Source: Knufia peltigerae
Taxonomy: Eukaryota > Ascomycota > Eurotiomycetes > Chaetothyriales > Trichomeriaceae
Direction of reading: 5' to 3'
NCBI GenBank assembly: GCA_030247855.1
Contig: JAPDRN010000007.1
Coordinates: forward strand, 248,001 to 312,000
DNA length: 64,000 nt
Part shown: one piece after another, positions 10,296 through 20,019 of the stretch
Numbering within the stretch: the stretch's first letter is position 1
How the letters are laid out: each line of letters opens with the position of its first letter
Made by a program: the position numbers and the translations under genes
Notes under the pieces: model-generated
The model's input: only the letters and a program-made list of their open reading frames with translations
Told to the model about the DNA's origin: nothing
The model's database searches: none

Positions 10296-11066
10296 TGAAT
10301 GGTGGTGATTATTACGAGTTAAACCCCCCCCCCCCCCCCTCAAAAAAGGGGGGAGCCCATCAAGAGGAATAATTAAATCGAACCTCAACCTAGGACACCC
10401 TTACCTAGGTACTTTAGTTATGGAGTACGAGTAATAAGGAGTCACACTGCCTAGGCGCGCACCAAGGATCTTTCTCGGCGACCTTGACAATGTTACGGTG
10501 GTGCTGTACTTGTACGCAGTAGGATAGTCACCGCGCGAGGGTCGGCCTTCCATCCTTGTGGAGTTAATCACGGAGTGTCTCACCCAAGTTGCACGGAGTA
10601 CTGCGCCGTCCCGTATCTAGGTAGCTGCACCAAGCGGGCTGTTCTGCTGTATATCTCTATACGGAATCGTTCCTGAATGTTTTTCATCTTTTGGTCTTAT
10701 CCTCTTGTATGTCGACGTGTCTATTGAGCGGAAAAGCTGCAGGTACCTCGGGTATGCAGAGCACTTGTGCGATCTCATGTCTTCATAAAGAAGATATAGA
10801 AGCAAAATACCTCTGGGTAGGTCTCTGACCAGACAAGCAGGTAGTCAAACCCGTTTGTGATCTTACGAAAGTCCTACGCCTCCAAGAAGAAATCCCATGC
10901 CACTCCATGAATATGGTCTGGAAACATTGACGAGAACTGCTCGATTAATGTCACTGCTTGACTACCATAATACATCCAAGCCTCTCTAGCTCCATTGATC
11001 AAATCTTCGATTCGCCCTTCAGTTCGACTTGACCATCCAAGACGTCCCTTTTCTCTAGCATACTCA
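10296..11066. other. Spacer with a C16 homopolymer and a small overlapping frame
   Basis: A run of 16 C (10324-10339) is followed by a six-G run (10348-10353). Further on there are several GGAGTAC-type words. The only sizeable open frame is a 67-codon one on the minus strand (10874-11077) that overlaps the end of the DUF6594 gene. Confidence 0.5.
10324..10353. repeat. Poly-C tract with facing G run
   Basis: Sixteen C are followed by TC, six A and six G. The C and G runs could pair as a short hairpin, and the tract would be prone to replication slippage. It lies just 28 bp after the stop of the broken isochorismatase gene. Confidence 0.85.
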
Positions 11067-11077
11067 TCAATTCCCAT
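10874..11077 (-). CDS. Possible small ORF overlapping the DUF6594 stop
   Basis: This 67-codon frame starts with ATG at 11077 inside the sequence ATGGGAATTGA, which also contains the TGA stop of the DUF6594 gene in another frame. The product (MGIDEYAREKGRLGW..., ending DFFLEA) has several Trp, Tyr and charged residues and looks protein-like, but no family is recognised. It may be a separate small gene, an old 3' exon, or chance. Confidence 0.25.
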   Translation of the reverse strand: MGIDEYAREKGRLGWSSRTEGRIEDLINGAREAWMYYGSQAVTLIEQFSSMFPDHIHGVAWDFFLEA

Positions 11078-11999
11078 TGGGACTAACGAAAACGATTAGC
11101 ACAGCGCTGAAGCTGGCTGTCGCTATGAAAGAGTCAATCCTGCGGCGCATTCCGACGACGGCGACTGCACTGCTAAAGAGAAAGCTGAAAAGCACAATCA
11201 TACAGAGCCTCAGAAGCTCGTCGTGAATGAAATACAGGCAAAAGGCCCCGGCGGTAGGAAGCATCGGCGCCAATATTGTGGCCGACACCGTCACAATCCC
11301 GGCGATGTGTTCGTCTTTGTAATGAGACAGTCTGATCGGGTGCAATGGTCTCCAGTCTTCTGGGAGGTCGGTGCAGATGACTTTTTCCTTCCCGAAGAGC
11401 TCATGGTATGGCTTCGTGATGATCCAGGTGATCCATCTCGTGAGCATGTCCATGCCACTGTCTCGGTCCAAGAGAGACGTCAGGTCGTACTCATGCTTTT
11501 TATTCCAAGTCCAATATTCGAAGTTCTTGAACCAATGGTGCTTGATCGGGATGTTGTGGAAGACTCCACGAAGAACTTCGAGGTTGGGTTTGTTCACGGG
11601 GGGTAGATCGTGGTGCATTCTTTGAGCTCGAAGAAGTGACTTTTCTTTGTAGTCGAAAGCGATTAGCACTATGGACGTAGTATGTTTGTTCAGAGAAAGG
11701 TCATTCGACATACCATATTCTTTTAGAACCGGACGAGTCTCCATGAGTAGCTCTCGTTGTCTGCTTCCCTCTTCGGATTTGTCATTCAAAAGGGCGTCGA
11801 AGTTCACTGCAAATGATTCTCTGGTGGGATCTCCCGACTCTCGATCGTCAACGATCAACTCCAACTGTTGCTTCTCTTTACTCATCAACTCGGCCTGCAG
11901 CATCATCAGGTTACGGTATCTAAGCAAGGCGAACTTTCGAAAAATAACCAATTCGGAGCAACAGCTGAAAGCACCGGTCAAAGAATTATAACCTTCCAT
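11067..11999 (-). CDS. DUF6594 domain membrane protein
   Basis: The product resembles the fungal DUF6594 family: MEGYNSLTGAFSCC, a FRKFALLRYRNLMMLQAEL helix, LLRAQRM, a middle variable part, and three closely spaced C-terminal hydrophobic segments (IAGIVTVSATILAPMLP, LCMIVLFSFLFSSAVAVVG and SFSAVLIVFVS). It has two exons, 11714-11999 and 11067-11644. The 69-nt intron (11645-11713) begins GTATGT, contains the branch-like TGCTAATC and ends AAAG. It is a multiple of three with no stop, so a naive reading keeps it. Splicing restores KEYEKSLLRAQ, which is what the family shows. The mature protein is 287 residues. Function is unknown; the family sits in membranes by its C-terminus. Confidence 0.82.
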   Translation of the reverse strand: MEGYNSLTGAFSCCSELVIFRKFALLRYRNLMMLQAELMSKEKQQLELIVDDRESGDPTRESFAVNFDALLNDKSEEGSRQRELLMETRPVLKEYGMSNDLSLNKHTTSIVLIAFDYKEKSLLRAQRMHHDLPPVNKPNLEVLRGVFHNIPIKHHWFKNFEYWTWNKKHEYDLTSLLDRDSGMDMLTRWITWIITKPYHELFGKEKVICTDLPEDWRPLHPIRLSHYKDEHIAGIVTVSATILAPMLPTAGAFCLYFIHDELLRLCMIVLFSFLFSSAVAVVGMRRRIDSFIATASFSAVLIVFVSPNGN

Positions 12000-13858
12000 A
12001 CTGGATGAGTGAATTTGGCCGTGGGAAGTTAGCTTGGATGTTCAGCAAGAGGCTGGCGATCAATCTGAATTTAACCAGCCTGACATGAGGTGGTATCGAC
12101 AACGTGCGCCTGAGCCTCGACTGAGCTGGCATGCTGTCTTGTTGCCCGAGATTTGCTGCAAGCCAGACTGGAATGGATGGTTTGAGGTGTCCAGAAGCTG
12201 CCCGAACCAGGCTTGATAAGGCAGACCCGTGGAGGATAGTACCAAGCCTCTCATGCATATCCCTGTCATCTGTATGGCGGTCTGTGGGCAAGCGAAGAGG
12301 AGGGTTCACAGCTGCACGACCGGGCAATGGCCAATGGCCCGGTTAGAACTGCGATTTAGCCACTTGAAATCTCTCAGCTCTGTTTCGCGACAGATGACAG
12401 CCTTTTAATAAAGGAGGACTATCCTTCATGGCATGCATCCTTCTTACCTTCCGTTTAATCTCACAATACTCCTCATTTGGCCTTTTCTCTTCACAGGAAG
12501 TATGAACTCGACCTACATTCTTAATAACACACCACACTCCTTCTTTGATCGATCTTTGGGAGTTCCTCTTAATCTCCAAATTGCAGTCCAATCAATATTT
12601 TGGTTTCGGTTCAGAGGGCGCTACACCAGTCCAGGAAAGTCCTTGGAAATGGGAAGTCAGACGTGCCTCGGCATTCAGTCGATGCGGAACCGGCAGTTGT
12701 CGAGACTTATATTAAGGTGCAGTAGAACTTTGATACCCCCATGAACCAAATAGCCAGACTTCTATTGCGACGGACTTTGTGTGGTGCTGATCAGAGCATC
12801 ACGTGACACTTACGAAAACGAGCAGAAGTTGATGGAATGCCCCGACGCGCCCACGATGGTAAGCTGGCGAAGGACGCGAGATTGTTCAAATGCCGTCAAG
12901 ATGAATCCAGGGTTCAGATTCACACTTTGGACGTCGTATGCAGGTACGACGAAACAATACTCGATGTGGTCATTGTTGAACTGGCGCTTTTCGACTTCAG
13001 GGTCCCTGGGAAATCCTCAGCATACGGAGTATTTTTTAGGACTTTCGTCCTCCAAGCCTCCCAGGCATCATCTCCAGGCACAAGACGCTAAACTTCGACG
13101 CTATTTCTACATCCGGCTTCCGCGCAAGGTGCCAACGGATTGGGCCATCTATGTGACAGCTCGGCTTATGCACTCCAGACTGTCTGTTGTTACTTTGTTT
13201 GTGCCCGGGACAAACCGCATATCAGATTCTCCTTAGGCGCATGCTCTCTCAGTCGGTGGCCGGCCACAGAGTGCAATATGTTGCCGTTATAAGGTGATCG
13301 CGCCTTTGTGGTAATGTTGTCCCGCCTCTGGACGGAGGCGCGTTGTGATTCTGCTTTGCCGCCAAAGATCTGGTCATACCGATAAGCTAGGGAGGGAGCT
13401 ACCCTTTACTGGAAGAGTGACCGGGTAGCATGGTTTCGACAATGCAGCAGTCAACGCATTCTCGAACGAGATGCTTCTTAGCCCCGATGACCAGGAACTC
13501 TGGCTGCTTTTCCCACTCGGAGCGCCCGTTAACCTCTCCAGTACCATAGTCATGCCAGAACGCCGGCTAGTTCGCTTCAACCCTGGTGTTTTGAAACATG
13601 AGATAGTCCTACTCTCGCCGCTCTTGACAAGACGAGGCTATTCTCGCGCTCGCTTCGCCTCTTGCCCAGCCTCGTCCTGCGCACATTCTCCTTTTTACAC
13701 ACACAGCAGTCTGTTTGCGTTGTTCGTCGTCGGATCGCTGCTTTCCTCATCTCGTCAGTCGACAGCTACTGTCCCTTGTTTCAAGCCTCGAATCCTGCAT
13801 TTGCGCGTTCTGTCCAATTTCTCGAACCCGATCTTTTTTTCGTCGCCCTATATTCAAA
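12000..13858. other. Long gene-poor spacer
   Basis: No recognisable gene lies here. The longest frame (12781-13236, +) encodes a low-similarity Arg/Ser-rich product without an identifiable domain and is more likely chance. One copy of the 11-mer CATACGGAGTA lies at 13021-13031. The final 250 bp are CT-rich and may be the 5' leader of the next gene. Confidence 0.5.
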
Positions 13859-14929
13859 ATGCAGTCTTCGATGAAAGCGGTAGCCCACCATGACGTGCTC
13901 GTACTGCTCGTTCCAGTCGGTACTGAAGTTGTTGAGCGCGAGTGCGATCATGGACAAGGACTCACATTGCAGTATCCCTGGAAAGATGTCTCCGACAGGC
14001 ACCCGATATCATCAGACCTGGGAAATGCCCTCTCGAGACCACCAATTCAGGGCGATGGACATATCAATGAGGAGGCCGGGACCGTATTGGATGAGGAGAA
14101 TAACAACAAGAAATATCATAGTATGTCGAAAGTTTTGGATGAGGGTTCAAAGCGTATATGGTGGCAGGTCGTCTTGAATCAGCTGCGAGGCCGTGGTCAG
14201 GTCCCAGACGGCAAGATGTACACTCTTCCAATATACCCCCAGAGAGGTACCGATCTCAAACCCAACGAGGTCTCCTGCGGAGGTGAAGATGCCGAGCTGG
14301 ACGACCAAAAAGGGGCTTATATACTGGCCTTCACTCAGAAAGCACAAACCAGAGACGCACCCGGTCAGACATTGCCACAGGAACCTTTGGCTGACCCGGT
14401 GGAACGTGCTGCTGAACCGCAAGGTAGTAGTCAAGATCTGCAGCTTGAACCCCCTTGTCGACATCCAGAGTACCATACTGCCAACGTGTTGAGTCTTTCA
14501 AACGCGTTCGCTCAAGGAAGAGCCTTCAGCGACCTTTTCGAGAGGATGTGTGTGTATTATGTCAGGACGTCCAATCGCGAGGTCCAATTCACAGCCAAAC
14601 TTGATACGGGGTCGGAACAGTCCTTCATTTCTAAGAAACGAATCTCGATCGGCTGTGCACAATATTGGCCTCTTGAACCAGCAATGGAATTTACTACAGC
14701 TTCCGGTGGGAGTTTGATGGTAAAGGAGTATTTTGAGCCAGAGTGGGCTTTGCGCTGCGCCAGCGAGTACCTAAAGAGTATCTTCCTACTAGTAGAGGGC
14801 GACGAATCAATATTAGGAGGCTACGATGCACTGATCGGTGCATGGGACTCGATGAGAACAGGCCATGTTACTATGATTGATTGTCCAGAGTGCCGATTTG
14901 GCTCACCGGTTTCCTTCGAAGTAAACTGA
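13859..14929 (+). CDS. Retropepsin-like aspartic protease domain protein
   Basis: The ATG at 13859 follows TTCAAA, and the frame is open for 356 residues. The N-terminal 230 residues are charged, low in similarity and probably disordered. The C-terminal domain contains VQFTAKLDTGSEQSFISKK (D of the DTG near residue 249), matching the retropepsin active-site motif followed by the flap region. GGYDALIGAW (about residue 320) corresponds to the hydrophobic-Gly 'ILG' motif near the end of the fold. Pol-linked reverse transcriptase or integrase is absent nearby, so this is not part of an intact retroelement. Single-domain proteins of this kind are scattered in filamentous fungi; function is unknown. 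A second, divergent member follows at 15356. Confidence 0.6.
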   Translation: MQSSMKAVAHHDVLVLLVPVGTEVVERECDHGQGLTLQYPWKDVSDRHPISSDLGNALSRPPIQGDGHINEEAGTVLDEENNNKKYHSMSKVLDEGSKRIWWQVVLNQLRGRGQVPDGKMYTLPIYPQRGTDLKPNEVSCGGEDAELDDQKGAYILAFTQKAQTRDAPGQTLPQEPLADPVERAAEPQGSSQDLQLEPPCRHPEYHTANVLSLSNAFAQGRAFSDLFERMCVYYVRTSNREVQFTAKLDTGSEQSFISKKRISIGCAQYWPLEPAMEFTTASGGSLMVKEYFEPEWALRCASEYLKSIFLLVEGDESILGGYDALIGAWDSMRTGHVTMIDCPECRFGSPVSFEVN

Positions 14930-15355
14930 TCCCTGCTGGCGTATGTCCATGACCCTATGGAGTAGGTGATTGGCATAGCCGCGTTCCCAGTGCACACCCT
15001 CATAGATAGATCTGGCCCAATGACGAGAAAATCCAATGAAAATTCCTGCCTGATAGCTTTTTGGGGACTGGATAAGCGATCGACCAGAAGACCAGGAAGC
15101 AGAGCGTACAACAGCTGTCATATGCTGACCGCCTCGAACAGCTCATGGGTCTATGCATCCGTCTAAGGGGCCACGCGAAGACGTGAACCACAGCCAGAGA
15201 TGTTGTCCTGTGTGCCTCGGCGTTGCCCTGTCAATGAGGTAGAGGGAAAGAGGATTTCATCACTCAGCCAAAGGAAGCTTTGGGGTGTAGACAGCATGTT
15301 GGCATGATTCGACCCTGGTGAAAGGTATAAAAGCAGGAGCATCCTTCTCCTTACC
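14930..15355. promoter_or_regulatory. Spacer with TATA box before the second retropepsin-like gene
   Basis: This 426-bp spacer separates two co-directional genes. A strong TATA-type sequence lies close to the downstream start codon. Nothing else is recognisable. Confidence 0.5.
15326..15333 (+). promoter_or_regulatory. TATA box (TATAAAAG)
   Basis: TATAAAAG lies 30 bp upstream of the ATG at 15356. That distance implies a very short 5' leader, or that the real start codon is a later ATG (for example the one in TMASLRRTM). Clear TATA boxes are uncommon in this window. Confidence 0.45.
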
Positions 15356-16131
15356 ATGTCTTCCCCTCGAGCGATGCTCTTGACCATTCCTCGAAATCCC
15401 CCAAAGCATCCAGGCTACAACCCGAACGTCTACATCGAACCTTGCAAGCCTTTTACCATGGCGAGCCTTCGTAGGACCATGTTAGCCTCTTGCAACCACG
15501 CAGAAAATTGCAACCAAACTGTGCGGATTGCGAGCGGCCGGAACTACGCTAAACTGCCCGTGCCAGTATCTCGGGACGACCAAGCCCAGTGCTGCACAAT
15601 CACCAAGGCTTTGCTTGACAAGCTCAGTCTTCACGGCGTCAAACCACTACCTTGCCAGGACGATGGCCATATTTGCAACCACCACGGGCAAATCCGCAGA
15701 GTCGTGCTGGATGTCAAAGTCGGCGAATTTACCCAGCTGGCGTTCGTGGCCTTCTGCGTCCTTGAGGGCACTGAATCGTCGATAGTGATGACTGGCCGAG
15801 AGGAATGTTGGGTAGAGACTCCAAAACTTGCAGGGTGTCATGTCGTGCGGAACAAACGGAAATCCGGTTGGTAACTATGACACCTGGTCAGCAGACAGTG
15901 ACTGACGATGGCGCAGATGAGGTTGCGGAGCAGAAGCGTCGCAACGAGGAAGACGAGCAACATTTCGCGAGTGTGGAATCCACGGAAAAGGCGATTGCGA
16001 GGGCAAAAAGAGCAGCAAGGCGCAAGGCAGCATCTGGAGCCGCAAACGCACAGAATGCAGCATCGGCCCAGGATAATCAGGAAGGGGGTGGTGGTGACAA
16101 GGGCAAAGCAACCCAGCAGAATAAAGGGTAG
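15356..16131 (+). CDS. Retropepsin-like protein lacking the DTG motif, charged C-terminus
   Basis: Exon 1 (15356-15811) and exon 2 (15892-16131) join in phase across an 80-nt intron (GTAGAG...GGTCAG, with GGTAACTATGAC as a possible branch region), giving 231 residues. The architecture parallels its upstream neighbour: a beta-strand, VSRDDQAQCCTITKALLDKL where the DTG-xx-(F/I)IS motif would be, then DVKVGEFTQLAFVAFCVL and SSIVMTGREECW at the position of the 'ILG' motif. The catalytic Asp-Thr-Gly is replaced by Arg-Asp-Asp. The C-terminal tail is Glu/Lys/Arg/Ala-rich (EQKRRNEEDEQHF, RAKRAARRKAA) and ends in Gly/Gln-rich sequence. If the intron is not spliced, the protein ends at 15874. The relationship to the upstream gene is inferred from layout, not from high identity. 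Confidence 0.5.
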
Positions 16132-17633
16132 CCAGTAGCTAGGGCCGTTGAATTCAGCCGACGTTGTACGTACGTGGTATTAGGCTTGGGATTGTCATCG
16201 CTCCAGCTTACACCAATTGCAATCAGATAGGCCGAGCACCCCTATGCGTAGGCGGACCAAAGTGGAGGACAGCACCGAGAAGTTGTTTGGGACACTCACT
16301 TACAAATGGAGAGTTGGGATGGTGTCTTCAACCCCTCAGTATTAACCACCGTCCGAGTTTGACGTTGCTTCTCCATAGACGATAGTGGTTATTCATATGA
16401 TCGGTGGGTATACGAACAGCTCCAGTTTGTCTTCATGTTGGAGTTCGTGGTTTTGGCTGTGGCAGTTCGTCTGGGTACTTGGACTCCAAAACCTCCAAAT
16501 GCAACGTACCCAGAGGTTCGTGATGGGGTGGAGCGACTGAAATGAGGCACTCTTGTGCTTACATCCAACAAACCTGGCCACAGCTGGCCGTTCGTTTAGG
16601 AGCTTTTTTAGCACGGTACAGCACATTCTTCCTTTTCCCGAAAGTGGTCATGCTGCTGCCGCGTTCAAGAGTATCAAGTCCGTGTGGGTGATGTTGCCCT
16701 CCCGGAAGATCTGTGCAGGGTAAGGATGGAGCTGCGTGCTGATGATAGTCTTGACGCCTGCGATGCTTGATGACGCGATGCGCCTCGTTAACGTGTGTGC
16801 GAGTTGTTCACGGACTGAAGTAGAATCAAAGTGTTGTAGTCTGTGCGGTGGTGTGTGGTTAGGATATTCTCATAAAGGCGGTGAAGCAGAATGTGTGAGG
16901 CTGAGAGTACACACCATCATCTCATTGCTTAAGGCTCGAGGTTGACACGATGACGAGTCGCCACGATAGATAACGTAGGTCGGGTAGGAATCGGCCTCAA
17001 AGGGGAACATTTGTGGGTTGCGAGGAACAGCGAGCACTCCTGGGTCTTCATGCGTACGGAGTGACTCTCGAAAGGAACACTCTATGAGTACAAGATTGAG
17101 GACGTCCGAAACGATCCCGTGTTTAAGGGGTTCTCAGCCTTACTACGGACTATATTTGTTTTACGGTTTGCACCTCTTTCTGGTGACCCACAAATGGGCT
17201 AGCTTTGCGGCCCAACCACGACAAGGCCCTCGACTACCAGTTTTTGCTGCCCTGGGACACCTACGTAGAAGAAGGAGAGCTAAAATATATCTAGTTTGTG
17301 CTCAGGTATTCTAGATTTTCTGAGGTCTGTTTGATTCTGTAGAAAGAGGTACTCCACAAGTGCGATAGTCTCAGAAGCATGGGACAGTGTTCCATTGGCC
17401 AGGGTTGCCCTATACATACACTTCTGCATGCTGGACCGCACCATCATCAGGTACGAATACGGCCAAAGAAACAAGAGTCGGGACAATGCACATAGTACTC
17501 ATGTTTTATGTTCAATTCGAATTTGAAAATATAATTTTGTCTCTTAAAACCGCCCAACGCCGTCGCTAATTTGGCAGACTCTTCTTATATCCGACATACA
17601 TTTGAGATTGAGACCTGTGCCAGTAGCAGAAAC
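16132..17633. other. Gene-poor spacer
   Basis: Only short frames without coding character are present. The right end is the 3' flank of PRP46. No repeats or RNA genes were identified. Confidence 0.5.
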
Positions 17634-18959
17634 TCAGTACTTGACCCTTCCAAGCGTTGGCTTCCAGTCTAGTGGATGAGTCTCGGGCGTGGCTTCTGGG
17701 TCGGGTCTCCAGATCTTGATCGTCTTATCCGCCTCGCCCATGATCAGACGCAACCCAGTCTGATCAAAAGTGCTGCTCATGATGCCGGCCTCGGCGTCCA
17801 GAGAACCAGGCTGCGCCAAAGACTCCGTGCTCTGGAATCTGTGACCGGTCTTCCAGTCCCAAAATGAGACACTCCCATTGTCGCCACCACTGAACAGGAC
17901 ATTGTCCTCATTAACGGCCAACGTGTTGATGATGGCGTTGTGGCCTTCAAAGTTCTGCATAAAAGCACCCTCAGGACACTTCCACTGCTTGATAGAGCCT
18001 GCAGATCCTGACGCAAACGTAAATTCTTTGGGATGTAGAGCCAAGGCCCTTACACCCTTCTTGTGGTGCGTCAAGACACCCATCGTCTTTCCTGCCGCTA
18101 GATCCCAGAGACGGACCGTACTGTCGAGGCTTGACGTTATAACCTGAGGATCTGCTTCCTGGCACTTGACATCTGACACGGTGCCTTTGTGCCCACTGAG
18201 GACGTGAATGTTCGACCGCGTCCGCATGTCCCAGACACGCGCGACACCATCTCGTCCACCGGTCACCAAGACATCAAGAGTAGGGTGTAATGAAAGTGTG
18301 TAGACTCCAGACAAGTGGCCGTGGTAATGTCGAATGACCTTGTTCGTTTCCAAGTCCCAACACTTGACCATCTTATCCTCGCCACACGAGAAGAGGTAAG
18401 GATGTCGCGGTGACACGGCCAGTCCGCGAACTGTGGAAATGTGGCCGGTCAATGTCAGCCGGAGTTGTCCTGTGGCAAGATCCCAAATTTTAATGGTTCG
18501 GTCGCCTGCGCCTGATGCAAACCATTGATTTCCAGGTTCGACGGCTAGTGCTCGCACCCAACCAAGATGTCCTGATATGACTCGCATCAATTTCCAAGGC
18601 GCGTGCCAGTCCGGCCGAGGCTGCTGCATGTTTGGCCTTCGGATCAGGCTATTTCCCGTCCCATTCGCCTGGGCCGGTTGCCCTTGTGCTCCTGCATTTC
18701 CCTCGCTCTTTACCAACGCCATCTGGTTGGACCCTGCCTGGACCTTCGGCCGCTTTGGACCCCGCGCTGCAGCAGACTTTGCTTGCTTCTCGGCCAAGGC
18801 CTTGGGCAATTCACGGACGCTCTCATACTCGACTTTTCGTTTGTAAGTGGTTGCAATCGAAGAATATGCAGGGTCGCTGGTCTCGTCGAAGTCATTGCCG
18901 AAAATCGCCCTCGTGCGCTCCGTGAGAGCTTGTACTGCCGCCGCCGCCGTTGCCGCCAT
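17634..18959 (-). CDS. prp46: Pre-mRNA-splicing factor PRP46 (PRL1-type WD40 protein)
   Basis: This intronless gene encodes 441 residues from the ATG at 18959 (MAATAAAAVQAL); an upstream in-frame ATG at 19031 would add 24 residues but lies in the short divergent promoter. The N-terminal 130 residues are low complexity and contain the conserved IFGNDFDETSDPAYSSIATTYKRKVEY segment in pieces. Seven WD40 repeats follow (about residues 125-415), with clear GH...WD signatures such as ISGHLGWVRAL, DRTIKIWDL, LTGHISTVRGL, KMVKCWDL, HYHGHLSGVYTL and DGVARVWDM. The pattern and ending GRVKY match PRP46/PLRG1, a core subunit of the Prp19-associated (NineTeen) spliceosome complex in the nucleus. It is divergent from NAS6 across 196 bp. 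Confidence 0.95.
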   Translation of the reverse strand: MAATAAAAVQALTERTRAIFGNDFDETSDPAYSSIATTYKRKVEYESVRELPKALAEKQAKSAAARGPKRPKVQAGSNQMALVKSEGNAGAQGQPAQANGTGNSLIRRPNMQQPRPDWHAPWKLMRVISGHLGWVRALAVEPGNQWFASGAGDRTIKIWDLATGQLRLTLTGHISTVRGLAVSPRHPYLFSCGEDKMVKCWDLETNKVIRHYHGHLSGVYTLSLHPTLDVLVTGGRDGVARVWDMRTRSNIHVLSGHKGTVSDVKCQEADPQVITSSLDSTVRLWDLAAGKTMGVLTHHKKGVRALALHPKEFTFASGSAGSIKQWKCPEGAFMQNFEGHNAIINTLAVNEDNVLFSGGDNGSVSFWDWKTGHRFQSTESLAQPGSLDAEAGIMSSTFDQTGLRLIMGEADKTIKIWRPDPEATPETHPLDWKPTLGRVKY

Positions 18960-19155
18960 TGTGCCCGTCTTGGTTGAGATTGAGACAGAATGCAAAGTTG
19001 TCGAAACTGGACAAAGGCAAAAGTGCATCAAATGATTTTCAGAAATGCGCCGGCAAACCTGCCATATGCGGGAGGCTGTTCATGCGGGGAAATAATTGCT
19101 TCAAGGGACGCGACGTGCATTCTCCGCCTGGGTACAGTCTCAAAAGGCTTTCGAC
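18960..19155. promoter_or_regulatory. Compact bidirectional promoter, PRP46 / NAS6
   Basis: Only 196 bp separate the two divergent start codons, so the genes must share promoter elements. No TATA box is evident. Confidence 0.6.
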
Positions 19156-19984
19156 ATGGCAGAAACCAAGGAGGACAAGTACGCCATACACGAGGCCGCG
19201 AGAGATGGCAAATGTAAGGTCCTACACTCCTGATTGCTGAGAAACCAAATTACTGATCAATCGAAAACAGTACAAGTGGTGGAGTCTCTCTTGAGTGTGA
19301 GTTGTCGCCTCCTCTCCTGCGCATGGGAACATTATCGTTGACCTTGGCCAGGCAAATCCAAAACTAGCAACTCTGGTAGATCAGGATGGGAGACTGCCTG
19401 TTCACTGGGCGTGCGCCTTCAATCACCTCGATATCGTCAAAGCTCTAGCCTCGACCCGCACCTTCGATCCCGACGCTCTGGACGGCTCAGGATGGACGGC
19501 GCTCGCCATCGCATCTAGTCTAAAGGACAACAGCGGGGAGGCAATCGTGGATATCCTCCTGACCAAGGAAGCCGACCCCAAGGTGCCGACCAACACTGGA
19601 GCCACGGCTCTTCATTTCGCGACGTCCAAAGGGAACCTTGAAATCTGCAAGACGCTCTTGAAAAGCGGTGCTTCCGCAAGAGTGAAGGATAAACGAGGAC
19701 AATTACCCCTGCACAGAGCCGCAGCAGCAGGCAGTGTGCCAATTATGAAGCTGCTCCTGGAGAACAAGAGCCCTGTAAATGCTACGGACATGGACGGAAT
19801 GACCGCGCTGCATCACGCCATTAGTGAAGGCAACGGCGACGTTGCGGTGGAACTACTCAAGGCCGGCGCCGAGACTGATAAGAAGGATATTGATGGGCGA
19901 TTGGCAATTGAATGTGCACCAGACTCTAAAGTACGGTCTTACATCATCTCAGCTGCTAAACGAGAAGGAATTGAATTTGAGTGA
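19156..19984 (+). CDS. nas6: 26S proteasome assembly chaperone Nas6 / gankyrin-like ankyrin protein
   Basis: Three exons (19156-19213, 19271-19296, 19352-19984) give 238 residues. The middle exon is only 26 nt, encoding LQVVESLLS. The product is built of ankyrin repeats (ALHFATSKGNLEICKTLLKSGA, LPLHRAAAAGSVPIMKLLL in pieces, ALHHAISEGNGDVAVELLKAGA) and begins AETKEDKYAIHEAARDGK. Length, number of repeats and the opening and closing motifs match Nas6/PSMD10, which binds the Rpt3 C-terminal domain during proteasome base assembly. Binding residues were not checked individually. The gene is convergent with the TMF1-like gene, only 35 bp away. Confidence 0.88.
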
Positions 19985-20019
19985 GATGTGACAAAGTTGC
20001 CAAAAATCCACCAAACATG

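Noticed and set aside
12781..13236. 151-codon frame
   Set aside because: Overlaps another open frame of similar length, has biased composition and no recognisable domain.
18960..19031. 24-residue N-terminal extension of PRP46
   Set aside because: The upstream ATG lies inside a 196-bp divergent promoter, and the sequence before MAATAAAA is unlike the family.
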